From an uncultured Clostridia bacterium (lineage in GTDB: Bacteria > Bacillota > Clostridia > Oscillospirales > Oscillospiraceae), in NCBI GenBank assembly GCA_937890525.1, contig CALADI010000034.1:1-64000 (forward strand): a DNA stretch of 64,000 nucleotides, written 5' to 3'. A program made the translations under genes and the position numbers. The notes under the pieces were generated by a model. The model was not told where the DNA came from. It did no database searches and saw only the letters and a list, made by a program, of their open reading frames with translations. This document shows positions 26,166 to 34,228 of this stretch, piece after piece; the first letter of the stretch is position 1, and every line of letters starts with the position of its first letter.

Positions 26166-27533
26166 ATGATTACACGAAACCAGAAATTAGATCAATATCT
26201 TCGCCCCGGGAAGCGGGTACATATGGTCGGCATCGGCGGCGTATCCATGCGTCCGCTGGGGCTGGTGCTTCAGGGCATGGGCATCCATGTTACCGGGTCG
26301 GATATGAATGCGTCCGTCTCCACCGATGAGCTGATCGCCAATGGCATCCATGTCTGCATCGGTCACCGGGCGGAGAATATTCTGGGGGCTGACTGCGTGA
26401 TCCGCACCGCCGCCGCCCATAACGACAATCCTGAGATCGCCGCTGCCCGGGCTGCCGGGATCCCGGTGTTCGAGCGGGCGCAGGCGTGGGGCATGATCAT
26501 GCGGTCGTACCGCCATGCGGTCTGCATCTCCGGCACTCACGGCAAGACCACCACCACATCTATGGTGACCCATATCCTTATGGAGGCACAGGCGGATCCC
26601 ACGGTGATGATCGGCGGCTATCTGCCCATGCTCAAGGCGGGGCACCGGGTGGGCAAGGGAGACACCATTGTGCTGGAAAGCTGCGAATACTGCGACTCTT
26701 TCCTGAATTTCTATCCCACGCTGGCGGTGGTGCTGAATGTGGAGGCGGATCATCTGGACTACTTCAAGGATCTGGCTTCCATCGAAAAGAGTTTTCATGA
26801 GTTTGCCGGGCTGGCAACCGAAGGGGTGCTTGCCAACGGCGACGACCGCAACACCATGGATGCCATGCAGGGGCTGAACGCCATCACCTTCGGCATGGAG
26901 CCCCACAATCGGGTGCGGGCGGTGAACATCACCCCGGACTGGAGTCAGTTCGATATTCTCTGCGATGGGGAACTGTACACCCATGTGCAGCTTCATGTGG
27001 TGGGCAGACACAATGTGATGAATGCATTGGCTGCCGCAGGAGCGGCGTGGATGCTGAAGATCCCCGGAGAATATGTGCAGCGGGGATTGGCCGGATTTAG
27101 CGGAGCAGGCCGCCGCATGGAATACAAGGGGAATTTCCACGGTGCAGATGTGTACGACGACTATGCCCACCATCCCGGTGAGCTGGCGGCGACCATCGAA
27201 GCTGTCTCTACCATGGGCTACAAGCGGGTGATCTTGGCGTTCCAGCCCCACACCTACACCAGAACCAACGCGCTGTTTGATGATTTTGTCCGGGAGCTTC
27301 GCCGGGTGGATCAGGTGGTTCTGGCGGAGATCTATGCCGCCCGGGAGCGCAACACCATCGGCATCTCTTCCCGGGATCTGGCAGCACAGATCCCCGGCAG
27401 CGTGTACTGCGAGACATTGCCGGAGGTGACGGACTACCTGCGAGAGAATGCCCGTCCCGGGGATCTGATCCTGACCGTGGGCGCAGGCGATATCTACCGG
27501 GCAGGAGAGGCGCTGCTGGCAGGCGCAGAATAA
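26166..27533 (+). CDS. murC: UDP-N-acetylmuramate--L-alanine ligase
   Basis: MurC adds L-alanine to UDP-MurNAc in cytosolic peptidoglycan precursor synthesis. From ATG 26166 it has 455 residues. The N-terminal Rossmann motif reads HMVGIGGVSM, the ATP loop GTHGKTTTT, and the Mur ligase family stretches NVEADHLDY, GRHNVMNALAA and YDDYAHHP are all present. The last (DDYAHHP) is specific to MurC/Mpl. Upstream in-frame codons fall on the promoter, so the ATG after GGGGG is used. It lies near ddl, another cell-wall precursor gene, but separated by an unrelated minus-strand gene. Confidence 0.93.
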   Translation: MITRNQKLDQYLRPGKRVHMVGIGGVSMRPLGLVLQGMGIHVTGSDMNASVSTDELIANGIHVCIGHRAENILGADCVIRTAAAHNDNPEIAAARAAGIPVFERAQAWGMIMRSYRHAVCISGTHGKTTTTSMVTHILMEAQADPTVMIGGYLPMLKAGHRVGKGDTIVLESCEYCDSFLNFYPTLAVVLNVEADHLDYFKDLASIEKSFHEFAGLATEGVLANGDDRNTMDAMQGLNAITFGMEPHNRVRAVNITPDWSQFDILCDGELYTHVQLHVVGRHNVMNALAAAGAAWMLKIPGEYVQRGLAGFSGAGRRMEYKGNFHGADVYDDYAHHPGELAATIEAVSTMGYKRVILAFQPHTYTRTNALFDDFVRELRRVDQVVLAEIYAARERNTIGISSRDLAAQIPGSVYCETLPEVTDYLRENARPGDLILTVGAGDIYRAGEALLAGAE

Positions 27534-27541
27534 AGCAAAAC

Positions 27542-27566
27542 GGCTCGCCGCAGCTTGCGGCGAGCC
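27542..27566. terminator. Bidirectional hairpin, murC / 27576 gene
   Basis: An 11-bp perfect stem GGCTCGCCGCA with a 3-base loop between convergent genes; the flanking A/T tracts are short. Confidence 0.7.
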
Positions 27567-27575
27567 ATTTGAGCC

Positions 27576-27986
27576 CTATTGGTCTTCCAGCGTCAGATGG
27601 TCAACGCCGCAGGTTTGGAACTCGTCCATGTACCCTTGCATGCGCTGAACCAGTTCGTCATAGTTGTCGGGGGTGACCTCGGGATAGTCCATGTCCCGGC
27701 GGGACAGTTCTTCGGCAAGGATCTCGTAGAATACGGCATCCTCGTAATAGGCGATGGCCTCGTGGATCCCGCCCTCCACAAAGGCACGGGAGGGGACATC
27801 TTCGCCGCCGCTGTGCTCCACAAGAGCCTGCATCCCAGTCCCTTGACATAGACCGAAGAGTTTGCTCTCCACATGGTCATAGTCTGCGAAGCGGTCAGTG
27901 CCGCGGGTGGAATTGAGTACCCAGTTTCCAATGTAGACCAGATCCAGCAGACGCCGGAATTCCTTGGCCGTCAGATCGATGTGCAT
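27576..27986 (-). CDS. Conserved-looking protein of unknown function
   Basis: I do not recognise this 136-residue protein. It is acidic, has no signal peptide or membrane segment, and looks all-helical. It begins MHIDLTAKEFRRLLDLVY and contains a DYDHVESKLFGL stretch; aromatic and acidic residues dominate. The ATG has AAAGGAGGA upstream and an extended -10 promoter in front, so it is very likely a real gene of its own. It lies between murC and ddl but in the opposite direction, so no shared role is implied. Confidence 0.75.
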   Translation of the reverse strand: MHIDLTAKEFRRLLDLVYIGNWVLNSTRGTDRFADYDHVESKLFGLCQGTGMQALVEHSGGEDVPSRAFVEGGIHEAIAYYEDAVFYEILAEELSRRDMDYPEVTPDNYDELVQRMQGYMDEFQTCGVDHLTLEDQ

Positions 27987-28016
27987 GGCGCATCCTCCTT
28001 TCGGTGGGTGACTCTC

Positions 28017-28025
28017 ATTATACCA
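28017..28025 (-). promoter_or_regulatory. Extended -10 promoter of the 27576 gene
   Basis: The minus strand reads TGGTATAAT (TATAAT at 28017-28022); no good -35 box is present, as is usual with the extended -10 type. Confidence 0.5.
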
Positions 28026-28063
28026 GTAAAATTACAAATTACCAGAGGAAAAAGAAATAATAC

Positions 28064-28092
28064 TTGTATTTTTCTCCTGTTTATCATATAGT
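28064..28092 (+). promoter_or_regulatory. Predicted promoter of ddl
   Basis: TTGTAT (28064-28069), 17 bases, TATAGT (28087-28092). Confidence 0.6.
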
Positions 28093-28138
28093 AGATGACA
28101 ATCACGATATCAATCTCGGAAAAGTGAGGATCAACACC

Positions 28139-29209
28139 ATGAAAAAACTAAGTGTCTGCATTTTGTTCGGCGGCGTCAGCCCGGAGCATGAGGTCTCCCT
28201 GCGCAGCGCCGAATCTGTGCTGAACAACATAGACAAGGAAAAGTATCATGTTTTCCCCGTGGGCATCACCAAGAAGGGAGACTGGATCCTGTTCACCGGA
28301 AGTGACTACTCCATGCTGCCCACAGGGGAGTGGGAGTCTTTCGAGGGCAACCGCCGTGCAGCCATCTCTCCCGTGCGGGGGCAGGGGCTGCTGAGCTTTG
28401 AAGGGGACTGCGTGGTTCGGGAGCGGATCGATGTGGTGTTCCCGGTGCTCCACGGCGAAAACGGCGAGGACGGCGCCATGCAGGGACTGCTTCAGCTTGC
28501 CGGGATCCCCTATGTGGGTCCCCATGTGGCGGCTTCCGCCGTAGCGATGGACAAGACCCTGACCAAGCTGGTGGTGGATCAGGCTCAGATCCCTCAGGCT
28601 GCGTGGCAGCTTGTGCGAAGCGGTGAGCTGACCAACCGCATGGAGCGGGCGTTGAATGTGTTGGAGAACCGGTTTGGTTACCCCATGTTCGTCAAGCCCG
28701 CAGGCACCGGCTCTTCCGTGGGCGTGTCCAAGGCCCATGACCGGCAGGAGCTGGAGGCGGCGCTGCGGACAGCGGCAACCTACGACAGCAAGATCCTTGT
28801 GGAGGAGTTCATCGATGGCAAGGAGATCGAGGTGGCAGTTATGGGCAACGACAGCCCCATGGCTTCGGTGTGCGGAGAGATCGACTCCGGTGTGGAATTC
28901 TATGATTACGATGCAAAATATATCACGGATACTTCCACCGCCTATGTCCCCGCCCGGATCGATGAGGAGACTGCCGAGCAGGTGCGGGAATGGGCAGTCA
29001 AGGCGTACAGCGCTCTGGGCTGCCAAGGGCTGAGCCGGGTGGATTTCTTTGTCACCAGACAGGATAACCGGGTGGTGTTCAACGAGATCAACACCCTGCC
29101 CGGATTCACCTCTATTTCCATGTACCCCAAGCTGTTTGCCGCCAGCGGTGTGCCCTACAGCCAGTTGATCGACCAGCTTCTGGATCTGGCGATGGAGGCA
29201 GGGGCATGA
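28139..29209 (+). CDS. ddl: D-alanine--D-alanine ligase
   Basis: Ddl joins two D-alanines with ATP for the peptidoglycan stem peptide. The protein has 356 residues. The N-terminal GGVSPEHEVSLRSA, the HGENGEDGAMQG signature, the ATP-grasp stretches KPAGTGSSVGVSK and the C-terminal EINTLPGFTSISMYPKL are all present. The omega loop has YDYDAKY, as in D-Ala-D-Ala ligases; VanA-type D-Ala-D-Lac ligases differ there, so glycopeptide resistance is not suggested. ATG 28139 has GAGGA upstream. The stop overlaps the next start by 4 bases. Confidence 0.95.
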   Translation: MKKLSVCILFGGVSPEHEVSLRSAESVLNNIDKEKYHVFPVGITKKGDWILFTGSDYSMLPTGEWESFEGNRRAAISPVRGQGLLSFEGDCVVRERIDVVFPVLHGENGEDGAMQGLLQLAGIPYVGPHVAASAVAMDKTLTKLVVDQAQIPQAAWQLVRSGELTNRMERALNVLENRFGYPMFVKPAGTGSSVGVSKAHDRQELEAALRTAATYDSKILVEEFIDGKEIEVAVMGNDSPMASVCGEIDSGVEFYDYDAKYITDTSTAYVPARIDEETAEQVREWAVKAYSALGCQGLSRVDFFVTRQDNRVVFNEINTLPGFTSISMYPKLFAASGVPYSQLIDQLLDLAMEAGA

Positions 29210-29634
29210 ATCCGATCCCAGTCATGCTGAGCATCCGCAGCACCCAGAACTATGAGGGGCAGGGGCCGGATGAGATCGAACTGGTCACAGAGGGCACGCT
29301 GGCCCGACACAACGATACTTGGGAGATCAGCTACGAAGAGAGCGACCTCACCGGCTTGGAGGGGGTCACCACCACCTTCCGCTTGGGGCAGCGGGGTGCG
29401 ACCTTGCGCCGCAGCGGCAAAGTCCAGTCCCGGATGATCTTTCAGGAGGGCGTGCGCCACGAGTCGCTGTATCAGGTGGAGTTCGGCGTGCTGATGATCT
29501 CGGTGATCGCCCGGAAGATCCGCTATGACATGAGCGAGCAGGGGGGCACGGTGGACATTACCTACGGCATCGAGATCGAACAGACGGCGGTGGGGCAGGT
29601 GGTGTACCATCTGGAGGTCAAGCCCGCAGAATAA
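29206..29634 (+). CDS. DUF1934 (YwiB-like) beta-barrel protein
   Basis: This 142-residue small soluble protein of the DUF1934 family has a lipocalin-like beta-barrel fold. It begins MNPIPVMLSIRSTQ and contains the family-typical GEL/ARHNDTWEISYEE and QGGTVDITYGIEI stretches. Its function is unknown. In many Bacillota the family sits next to argS; here it overlaps ddl instead, and argS lies 12 kb away. Confidence 0.85.
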   Translation: MNPIPVMLSIRSTQNYEGQGPDEIELVTEGTLARHNDTWEISYEESDLTGLEGVTTTFRLGQRGATLRRSGKVQSRMIFQEGVRHESLYQVEFGVLMISVIARKIRYDMSEQGGTVDITYGIEIEQTAVGQVVYHLEVKPAE

Positions 29635-29638
29635 ACAT

Positions 29639-29680
29639 AAAAAGCATCCGTACGAGCCGAGGCTCATACGGATGCTTTTT
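29639..29680. terminator. Bidirectional terminator, DUF1934 gene / thrS
   Basis: AAAAAGCATCCGTA and its complement enclose an inner GAGCC/GGCTC stem, with T5 on the plus strand and A5 on the other side. Its outer arm repeats the AAAAAGCATCCG arm of the terminator at 3607. Confidence 0.9.
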
Positions 29681-29698
29681 GTTGTATCAGTTGTAAAA

Positions 29699-31495
29699 TC
29701 AGACTTCCTTGCTCTTGGTGGCGATCTCCATCAGGCACTTGGACATGAACTGATCGGGGGTCATAGCGCCCAGATCGTCGCCCTTGCGGGTACGCACGGA
29801 AACGGTGCCGTTTTCCATATCCCGGTCACCTACCACCAGCATATAGGGGATCTTCTGCACCTGTGCTTCCCGGATCTTGTAGCCCAGCTTCTCAGAGCGG
29901 TAGTCGCCCTCGGCACGGATGCCGGCGTCGGAGAGCTTCTGCACCAGACCCTTGGCATATTCGTGGGCGCGGTCGGTAATGGGCATGACCTTGACCTGGG
30001 TGCCCATGAGCCACAGGGGCAGCGCACCGGCGTACTTCTCGATGAGCAGCGCCAGTGTGCGCTCGTAGCAGCCCATAGAGGTGCGGTGGATGATATAGGG
30101 GGTCTTCTTCTGTCCGTCGGAGTCGGTGTACTCCATGCCGAACTTCTGAGCCAGAAGCATATCGATCTGGATGGTGATGAGGGTATCTTCCTTGCCAAAC
30201 ACATTCTTGATCTGAATGTCCAGCTTGGGGCCATAGAAGGCTGCTTCGTCGATGCCCACTTCGTACTTGACGCCCAGATCGTCCAGAATGGTCTTCATGG
30301 TGGCTTGTGCCGGATCCCATTGCTCTGCGGTGCCTTCGTACTTGATGCCAGCCTTGGCAGGATCCCACTGGCTGAAGCGGAAGGAGCAGTCCTCCTTCAG
30401 ACCCAGCGTCTCCATGCAGTAGTTAGCAAGATCCAGACAGTTCTTGAATTCCTCCTCCAACTGATCCGGACGCAGGACGATGTGTCCTTCGGAGATGGTG
30501 AACTGGCGGACACGGATCAGACCGTGCATCTCGCCGGAATCCTCGTTGCGGAACAGGGTAGAGGTCTCACCCAAGCGCATGGGCAGATCCCGATAGGAAC
30601 GGGCCTTGTTCAGATAGACCTGATACTGGAAGGGGCAGGTCATGGGACGCAGGGCGAAGCACTCTTTGCTCTCGTCTTTGGGGTCGCCCAGCACAAACAT
30701 ACCGTCCAGATAGTGATCCCAGTGACCGGAGATCTTGTACAGGTCGCGCTTAGCCATCAGCGGGGTCTTGGTGAGGATATAGCCCCGCTTCTGCTCTTCG
30801 TCCTCGATCCAGCGCTGCAAGAGCTGAATGGCTCTGGCACCGTTGGGCAGCATGATGGGCAGACCTTGACCGATGTAGTCCACGGTGGTGAAGTAGTCCA
30901 ATTCTCTACCCAGCTTGTTGTGATCGCGCTTGCGGGCTTCCTCCTGCTTGCGCAGGAACTCGTCCAGCTCGTCCTTCTTGGGGAAAGCGATGCCGTAGAT
31001 CCGCTGGAGCATCTTGCGGTTGGAATCGCCCCGCCAGTAAGCACCGCAGCTCTGGGTCAGCTTGATGGCGTTGCCCTTGATGCGGCCGGTGGAGTCCAGA
31101 TGGGGACCGGCGCACAGGTCGGTGAATTCACCCTGGGTGTAGAAAGAGATGACCGCATCCTCAGGCAGATCCTCGATCAGCTCCACTTTGTAAGGCTCGT
31201 TCTTCTCCTGCATATAGGCGATGGCTTCGGCACGGGGCTTTTCGCTGCGATCCAGATGCAGCCGCTCCTTGCAGATCTTCTTCATCTCCCCCTCGATCTG
31301 AGCGAGGTGATCCGGGGTGAAGGCGAAGGGGGCGTCGAAATCGTAGTACCAGCCCTCTTCAATGGCGGGACCGATGGCAAGCTGCACCTCGGGCCACAGG
31401 CGCTTGACCGCCTGCGCCATCACATGGGAGCAGGTGTGCCAATAGGTCTTGCGGTATTCGGGATTTTCAAACGTGTAGATGTTTTCTTCAGACAT
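29699..31495 (-). CDS. thrS: Threonyl-tRNA synthetase lacking the TGS domain
   Basis: ThrRS charges tRNA-Thr and edits Ser-tRNA-Thr. This one has 598 residues, against about 640 usually. The N2 editing domain starts almost at once (HTCSHVMAQA, then DLCAGPHL), so the N-terminal TGS domain of about 60 residues is missing. The catalytic core has class II motifs including RPMTCPFQYQVY, FRNEDSGEMHGLIRVRQF and the C-terminal anticodon-binding domain. ATG has AAAGGAGG directly upstream. Expression is controlled by a T-box leader specific for threonine. Confidence 0.95.
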   Translation of the reverse strand: MSEENIYTFENPEYRKTYWHTCSHVMAQAVKRLWPEVQLAIGPAIEEGWYYDFDAPFAFTPDHLAQIEGEMKKICKERLHLDRSEKPRAEAIAYMQEKNEPYKVELIEDLPEDAVISFYTQGEFTDLCAGPHLDSTGRIKGNAIKLTQSCGAYWRGDSNRKMLQRIYGIAFPKKDELDEFLRKQEEARKRDHNKLGRELDYFTTVDYIGQGLPIMLPNGARAIQLLQRWIEDEEQKRGYILTKTPLMAKRDLYKISGHWDHYLDGMFVLGDPKDESKECFALRPMTCPFQYQVYLNKARSYRDLPMRLGETSTLFRNEDSGEMHGLIRVRQFTISEGHIVLRPDQLEEEFKNCLDLANYCMETLGLKEDCSFRFSQWDPAKAGIKYEGTAEQWDPAQATMKTILDDLGVKYEVGIDEAAFYGPKLDIQIKNVFGKEDTLITIQIDMLLAQKFGMEYTDSDGQKKTPYIIHRTSMGCYERTLALLIEKYAGALPLWLMGTQVKVMPITDRAHEYAKGLVQKLSDAGIRAEGDYRSEKLGYKIREAQVQKIPYMLVVGDRDMENGTVSVRTRKGDDLGAMTPDQFMSKCLMEIATKSKEV

Positions 31496-31502
31496 TGGTT
31501 GT

Positions 31503-31772
31503 TACCTCCTTTGATATTGGGGTAGAAAAAAGAAATCCCACCCCTGAAAGATCAGGGGTGGGATATGATGACATATTCCACGGTTCCACCCTGGTTGCAT
31601 CGCCTAGGCGCTGCCACTCATTGGCGCGGTAACGGGCGCACCCGTCCCGGAATTTCCTCCGGGCGGCTCGGAAGTGGTATCGTGCAGGGTGGTATCGCAG
31701 AGCCATTTCAGCAAACAGGCTCCTCTCTGAGCGGCCTTTCCAGACGCATGTCTTCGTCACGGCACTTTATCT
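31503..31772 (-). promoter_or_regulatory. Threonine T-box riboswitch leader of thrS
   Basis: Read on the minus strand, stem I is closed by GTGC/GCAC (31762-31765 with about 31682-31685), and a specifier ACC (Thr) in the loop GATACCA lies at 31691-31693. The T-box AGGGTGGAACCGTGGAAT is at 31575-31592. A terminator follows, a 13-bp stem ATCCCACCCCTGA (31535-31564) with a T-rich run. The variable base of TGGAACC is A, matching a tRNA with U before CCA. Uncharged tRNA-Thr should stabilise the antiterminator and switch thrS on. Confidence 0.95.
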
Positions 31773-31778
31773 ATCAAA

Positions 31779-31807
31779 ATCATAGCACATAAAATCGGGG
31801 AAGTCAA
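31779..31807 (-). promoter_or_regulatory. Promoter of the thrS leader
   Basis: TTGACT (31802-31807), 17 bases, TATGAT (31779-31784) on the minus strand. Confidence 0.75.
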
Positions 31808-31809
31808 AT

Positions 31810-32095
31810 GTTCTTTCTGGGTGGAAGAACAACCCTTGATCCGAAGATAAAATGGAGTCCCAGTGGAGGAAAAAGTCCGGTTCAGACCGGAAAACTAGGT
31901 TCCATAACACCGGGTTTCAGAAAAGTGGTGAATGGTAACATAATTCTTACGATTATGTTCACTTGCGTTACGAATGTTACAATTTATTTCGTCGAAGGGC
32001 GTGGGATTCTCGTATATTTTGCATATAAGTTTACATAAAATTAGTGGCATATAATTTGAAAAAGTTGTAATAATTCCTGCAAAATACGATTTTGC
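31810..32095. other. Gene-free AT-rich region with GTTAC repeats and a hairpin
   Basis: No reading frame with a ribosome site was found. The stretch has a GC-rich hairpin, GTCCGG/CCGGA (about 31876-31895), then an AT-rich part with GGTAACATAAT, ATTATGTT, CGTTAC and TGTTACAA words at 31934-31982. It separates the divergent thrS leader and G5/3D gene. No known riboswitch was recognised. Confidence 0.5.
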
Positions 32096-32123
32096 TTGAC
32101 TTTTGAATAAAGTTTGTTATAAT
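32096..32123 (+). promoter_or_regulatory. Predicted promoter of the G5/3D gene
   Basis: TTGACT (32096-32101), 16 bases, TATAAT (32118-32123). The leader of about 105 nucleotides contains another GTAAC...GTTAC...TGTTAC cluster (32142-32170) inside a GCTTG/CAAGC pair. Confidence 0.7.
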
Positions 32124-32235
32124 AAGACAGGCTTGCGGAATGCGTAACAGATTCGTTACCATTTGTTACAAGCTGAGATGAGAAGATTTTTACAGAAAGA
32201 TCTCTGCACAATTCTAGGAAAGGAGGTAACACTCG

Positions 32236-33300
32236 ATGCACAGATACAAGCAGCTCGTTTTGAAAAAAGGAAGCCCGCTTTCCCGCATTGCAGCGGTGAT
32301 GATCGCCGTAGTCATCGGCGTATGCGTGTTTTCCATTCCCGCAGCCGCCCAGAATACCTATCGGATCACCGATGGTGACCGGGTGATGATCTTCAGCTCC
32401 GGCGCAACAGATCCGGCGGATGTTCTGAATGAGGCGGGGCTGACGCTGGGCAAAGATGATACCTATACCACCATGCAGAGCGATGACTATTCCGAGATCC
32501 ATGTGAAGCGGATCCAGATGGTCACGATCAATGATGCCGGACATATCTTAAAGACCGGTACTTACGGAGAAACGGTGGAAGAACTCCTGACCCGGCTGGA
32601 CATTGCCGTGGGGGAGGATGATCTCCTGTCGGTGGAGCCCTCGGCTCAGACCGAGGACGGCATGACCATTGCCATTGACCGCAGAACCTTCCAAAATGAG
32701 ACCCACACCCGCGCCGTCGGCTATGACACGGAGTTTATTTACGACGACAGCCTTGCGGTGGGTGAGGAAGAAGTGGTGACAGCGGGGGTTGACGGTGAGG
32801 AGCAGGTAGAGGAACGGATCACCTATGTCAACGGAGAGGAGTCCGAGCGTACCGTCCTCAATACCAAAGTACTGCGTGAGCCGGTGACGGAGCAGATCCG
32901 GATCGGCACCGGGGTAGAACCTATCCCCATCAGCGAGAAGGATCTCCACATTGCCGACGGCGTTATCACGCTGGGCACCGGGGAGACTCTGAACTACAAC
33001 GAGGTACGCACCATGCTGGCCACGGGTTACAGCTGTGAAGGCTGGTCTGAACCCGGCATTACCGCAACGGGCACGGTGGCTCGTGTGGGCGCCATTGCGG
33101 TGGATCCCACGGTGATCCCCTATGGCACCCGGATGTTCATCGTCTCCAACGACGGTCAGTATATCTACGGCGTAGCCACTGCAGAGGACTGCGGTGATCC
33201 CGATTACATCGGCGGCAACCGCATCGACCTGTACTTCGATACAGTGGCCGAATGCATCCAGTTTGGCGCGCGGAACTGCCAAGTCTATATTTTGGGCTGA
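32236..33300 (+). CDS. YabE-like G5 and 3D domain cell-wall protein
   Basis: This 354-residue exported protein has an N-terminal signal/membrane segment (residues 17-38), one or two DUF348 ubiquitin-like repeats (about 42-160), a G5 domain (about 165-240, ending VLNTKVLREPV) and a C-terminal 3D domain. The 3D domain carries its aspartates in AIAVDPTVIPYGT, in the AED element and in NRIDLYF. These are found in YabE, YocH and resuscitation-promoting-factor-like wall hydrolases, so a lytic transglycosylase role at the cell wall is likely. AAAGGAGG precedes the ATG. Confidence 0.9.
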   Translation: MHRYKQLVLKKGSPLSRIAAVMIAVVIGVCVFSIPAAAQNTYRITDGDRVMIFSSGATDPADVLNEAGLTLGKDDTYTTMQSDDYSEIHVKRIQMVTINDAGHILKTGTYGETVEELLTRLDIAVGEDDLLSVEPSAQTEDGMTIAIDRRTFQNETHTRAVGYDTEFIYDDSLAVGEEEVVTAGVDGEEQVEERITYVNGEESERTVLNTKVLREPVTEQIRIGTGVEPIPISEKDLHIADGVITLGTGETLNYNEVRTMLATGYSCEGWSEPGITATGTVARVGAIAVDPTVIPYGTRMFIVSNDGQYIYGVATAEDCGDPDYIGGNRIDLYFDTVAECIQFGARNCQVYILG

Positions 33301-33308
33301 TAAAAATG

Positions 33309-33337
33309 TTGCAAACCCGCCTTTTTTCTGCTATCAT
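33309..33337 (+). promoter_or_regulatory. Promoter of rsmA embedded in the upstream terminator
   Basis: TTGCAA (33309-33314), 17 bases, TATCAT (33332-33337). The -10 box forms the tip of the terminator hairpin at 33317-33353, so a transcript started here lacks the left arm and leaves the ribosome site single-stranded. Confidence 0.65.
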
Positions 33338-33353
33338 AGCGGAAGAAAGGCGG
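33317..33353 (+). terminator. Intrinsic terminator of the G5/3D gene, ending at the rsmA start
   Basis: A continuous 17-bp stem with two G-T pairs and a TCA loop is followed by A and seven T (33355-33361); the rsmA ATG begins at 33362. The rsmA ribosome site (GAAAGGCGG) is the right arm of the stem. Confidence 0.9.
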
Positions 33354-33361
33354 ATTTTTTT

Positions 33362-34228
33362 ATGATCGATGTTTGCAATATTCAAGTGATGAAGCCTCTG
33401 CTGGCCTCCCATGGGTTCCATTTTTCCAAGGCCAAGGGGCAGAATTTCCTCATTGCTCCATGGGTGCCCCGGCAGATCGCCGAGGATGCCGGAGTGGACG
33501 GGACGGCGGGGGTGCTGGAGATCGGTCCGGGCATCGGCCCTCTGACCCAGCAGCTTGCCCTGCGGGCAGCCAAGGTCTGCGCCGTAGAGGTGGATCGTCG
33601 GCTGGAGCCGATTCTGGCGCAGACGGTGGGGGAGTTTGATAACCTTCAGATCCTGTGGAACGATGTGCTGAAAATGGATGTGAAGGCGCTGGTGGAGAAG
33701 GAATTTTCCGGGCTTCGCCCCATGGCCTGCGCCAACCTGCCCTATTACATTACATCGCCCATCCTGTCAGCGCTGCTGGAGGCGGAATGCTTTGAATCCG
33801 TCACCGTCATGGTGCAGAAAGAGGTGGCGCTGCGGATCGGGGCACAGCCGGGTTCGGCGGATTACAGTGCCTTTACGGTGTTCTGCAACTACTATGCACA
33901 GCCCCAGATCCTGTTCGATGTGCCGGCCCATTGCTTCCTTCCCCAGCCCAAGGTGACCAGCGCCGTGATCCAACTCAAGGTACGCAAGGAGCGGCCGTGG
34001 CAGATCGACGATCCGGCGGTGTTCTTCCGGGTGGTGCGTGCCAGCTTTGCCATGCGCCGCAAGACGCTGCAAAACGGATTGGCATCCGGTTTCCCGGAGT
34101 TCGGCAAGACCGGCGCAAAGGAGATCCTGGAGTCGGTGGGGCTTGCCCCCAATGTCCGGGGAGAGACGCTGGATATCCCTGCCTTTGCATCTATCGCCAA
34201 TGAGATCGTAAGGAGGAAGAAACTATGA
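33362..34228 (+). CDS. rsmA: 16S rRNA (adenine-N6,N6) dimethyltransferase RsmA/KsgA
   Basis: RsmA dimethylates two adjacent adenines near the 3' end of 16S rRNA during 30S maturation. The protein has 288 residues: GQNFLI at the N-terminus, SAM-binding motif EIGPGIGPLT, acidic AVEVDRRL, and catalytic NLPYYIT, all diagnostic. The ATG lies directly after a terminator T-run; the GAAAGG ribosome site is inside the hairpin arm. It overlaps the HAD hydrolase gene by 4 bases. Erm methylases are related, but the length and motifs fit KsgA. Confidence 0.95.
   Translation: MIDVCNIQVMKPLLASHGFHFSKAKGQNFLIAPWVPRQIAEDAGVDGTAGVLEIGPGIGPLTQQLALRAAKVCAVEVDRRLEPILAQTVGEFDNLQILWNDVLKMDVKALVEKEFSGLRPMACANLPYYITSPILSALLEAECFESVTVMVQKEVALRIGAQPGSADYSAFTVFCNYYAQPQILFDVPAHCFLPQPKVTSAVIQLKVRKERPWQIDDPAVFFRVVRASFAMRRKTLQNGLASGFPEFGKTGAKEILESVGLAPNVRGETLDIPAFASIANEIVRRKKL

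Noticed and set aside
28139..29209. VanA-type D-Ala-D-Lac ligase
   Set aside because: The omega loop YDYDAKY is that of D-Ala-D-Ala ligases and no van genes are near.
31810..32095. c-di-AMP (ydaO) or c-di-GMP riboswitch before the G5/3D gene
   Set aside because: Such elements often precede wall hydrolase genes, but the conserved core sequences are not present on either strand.
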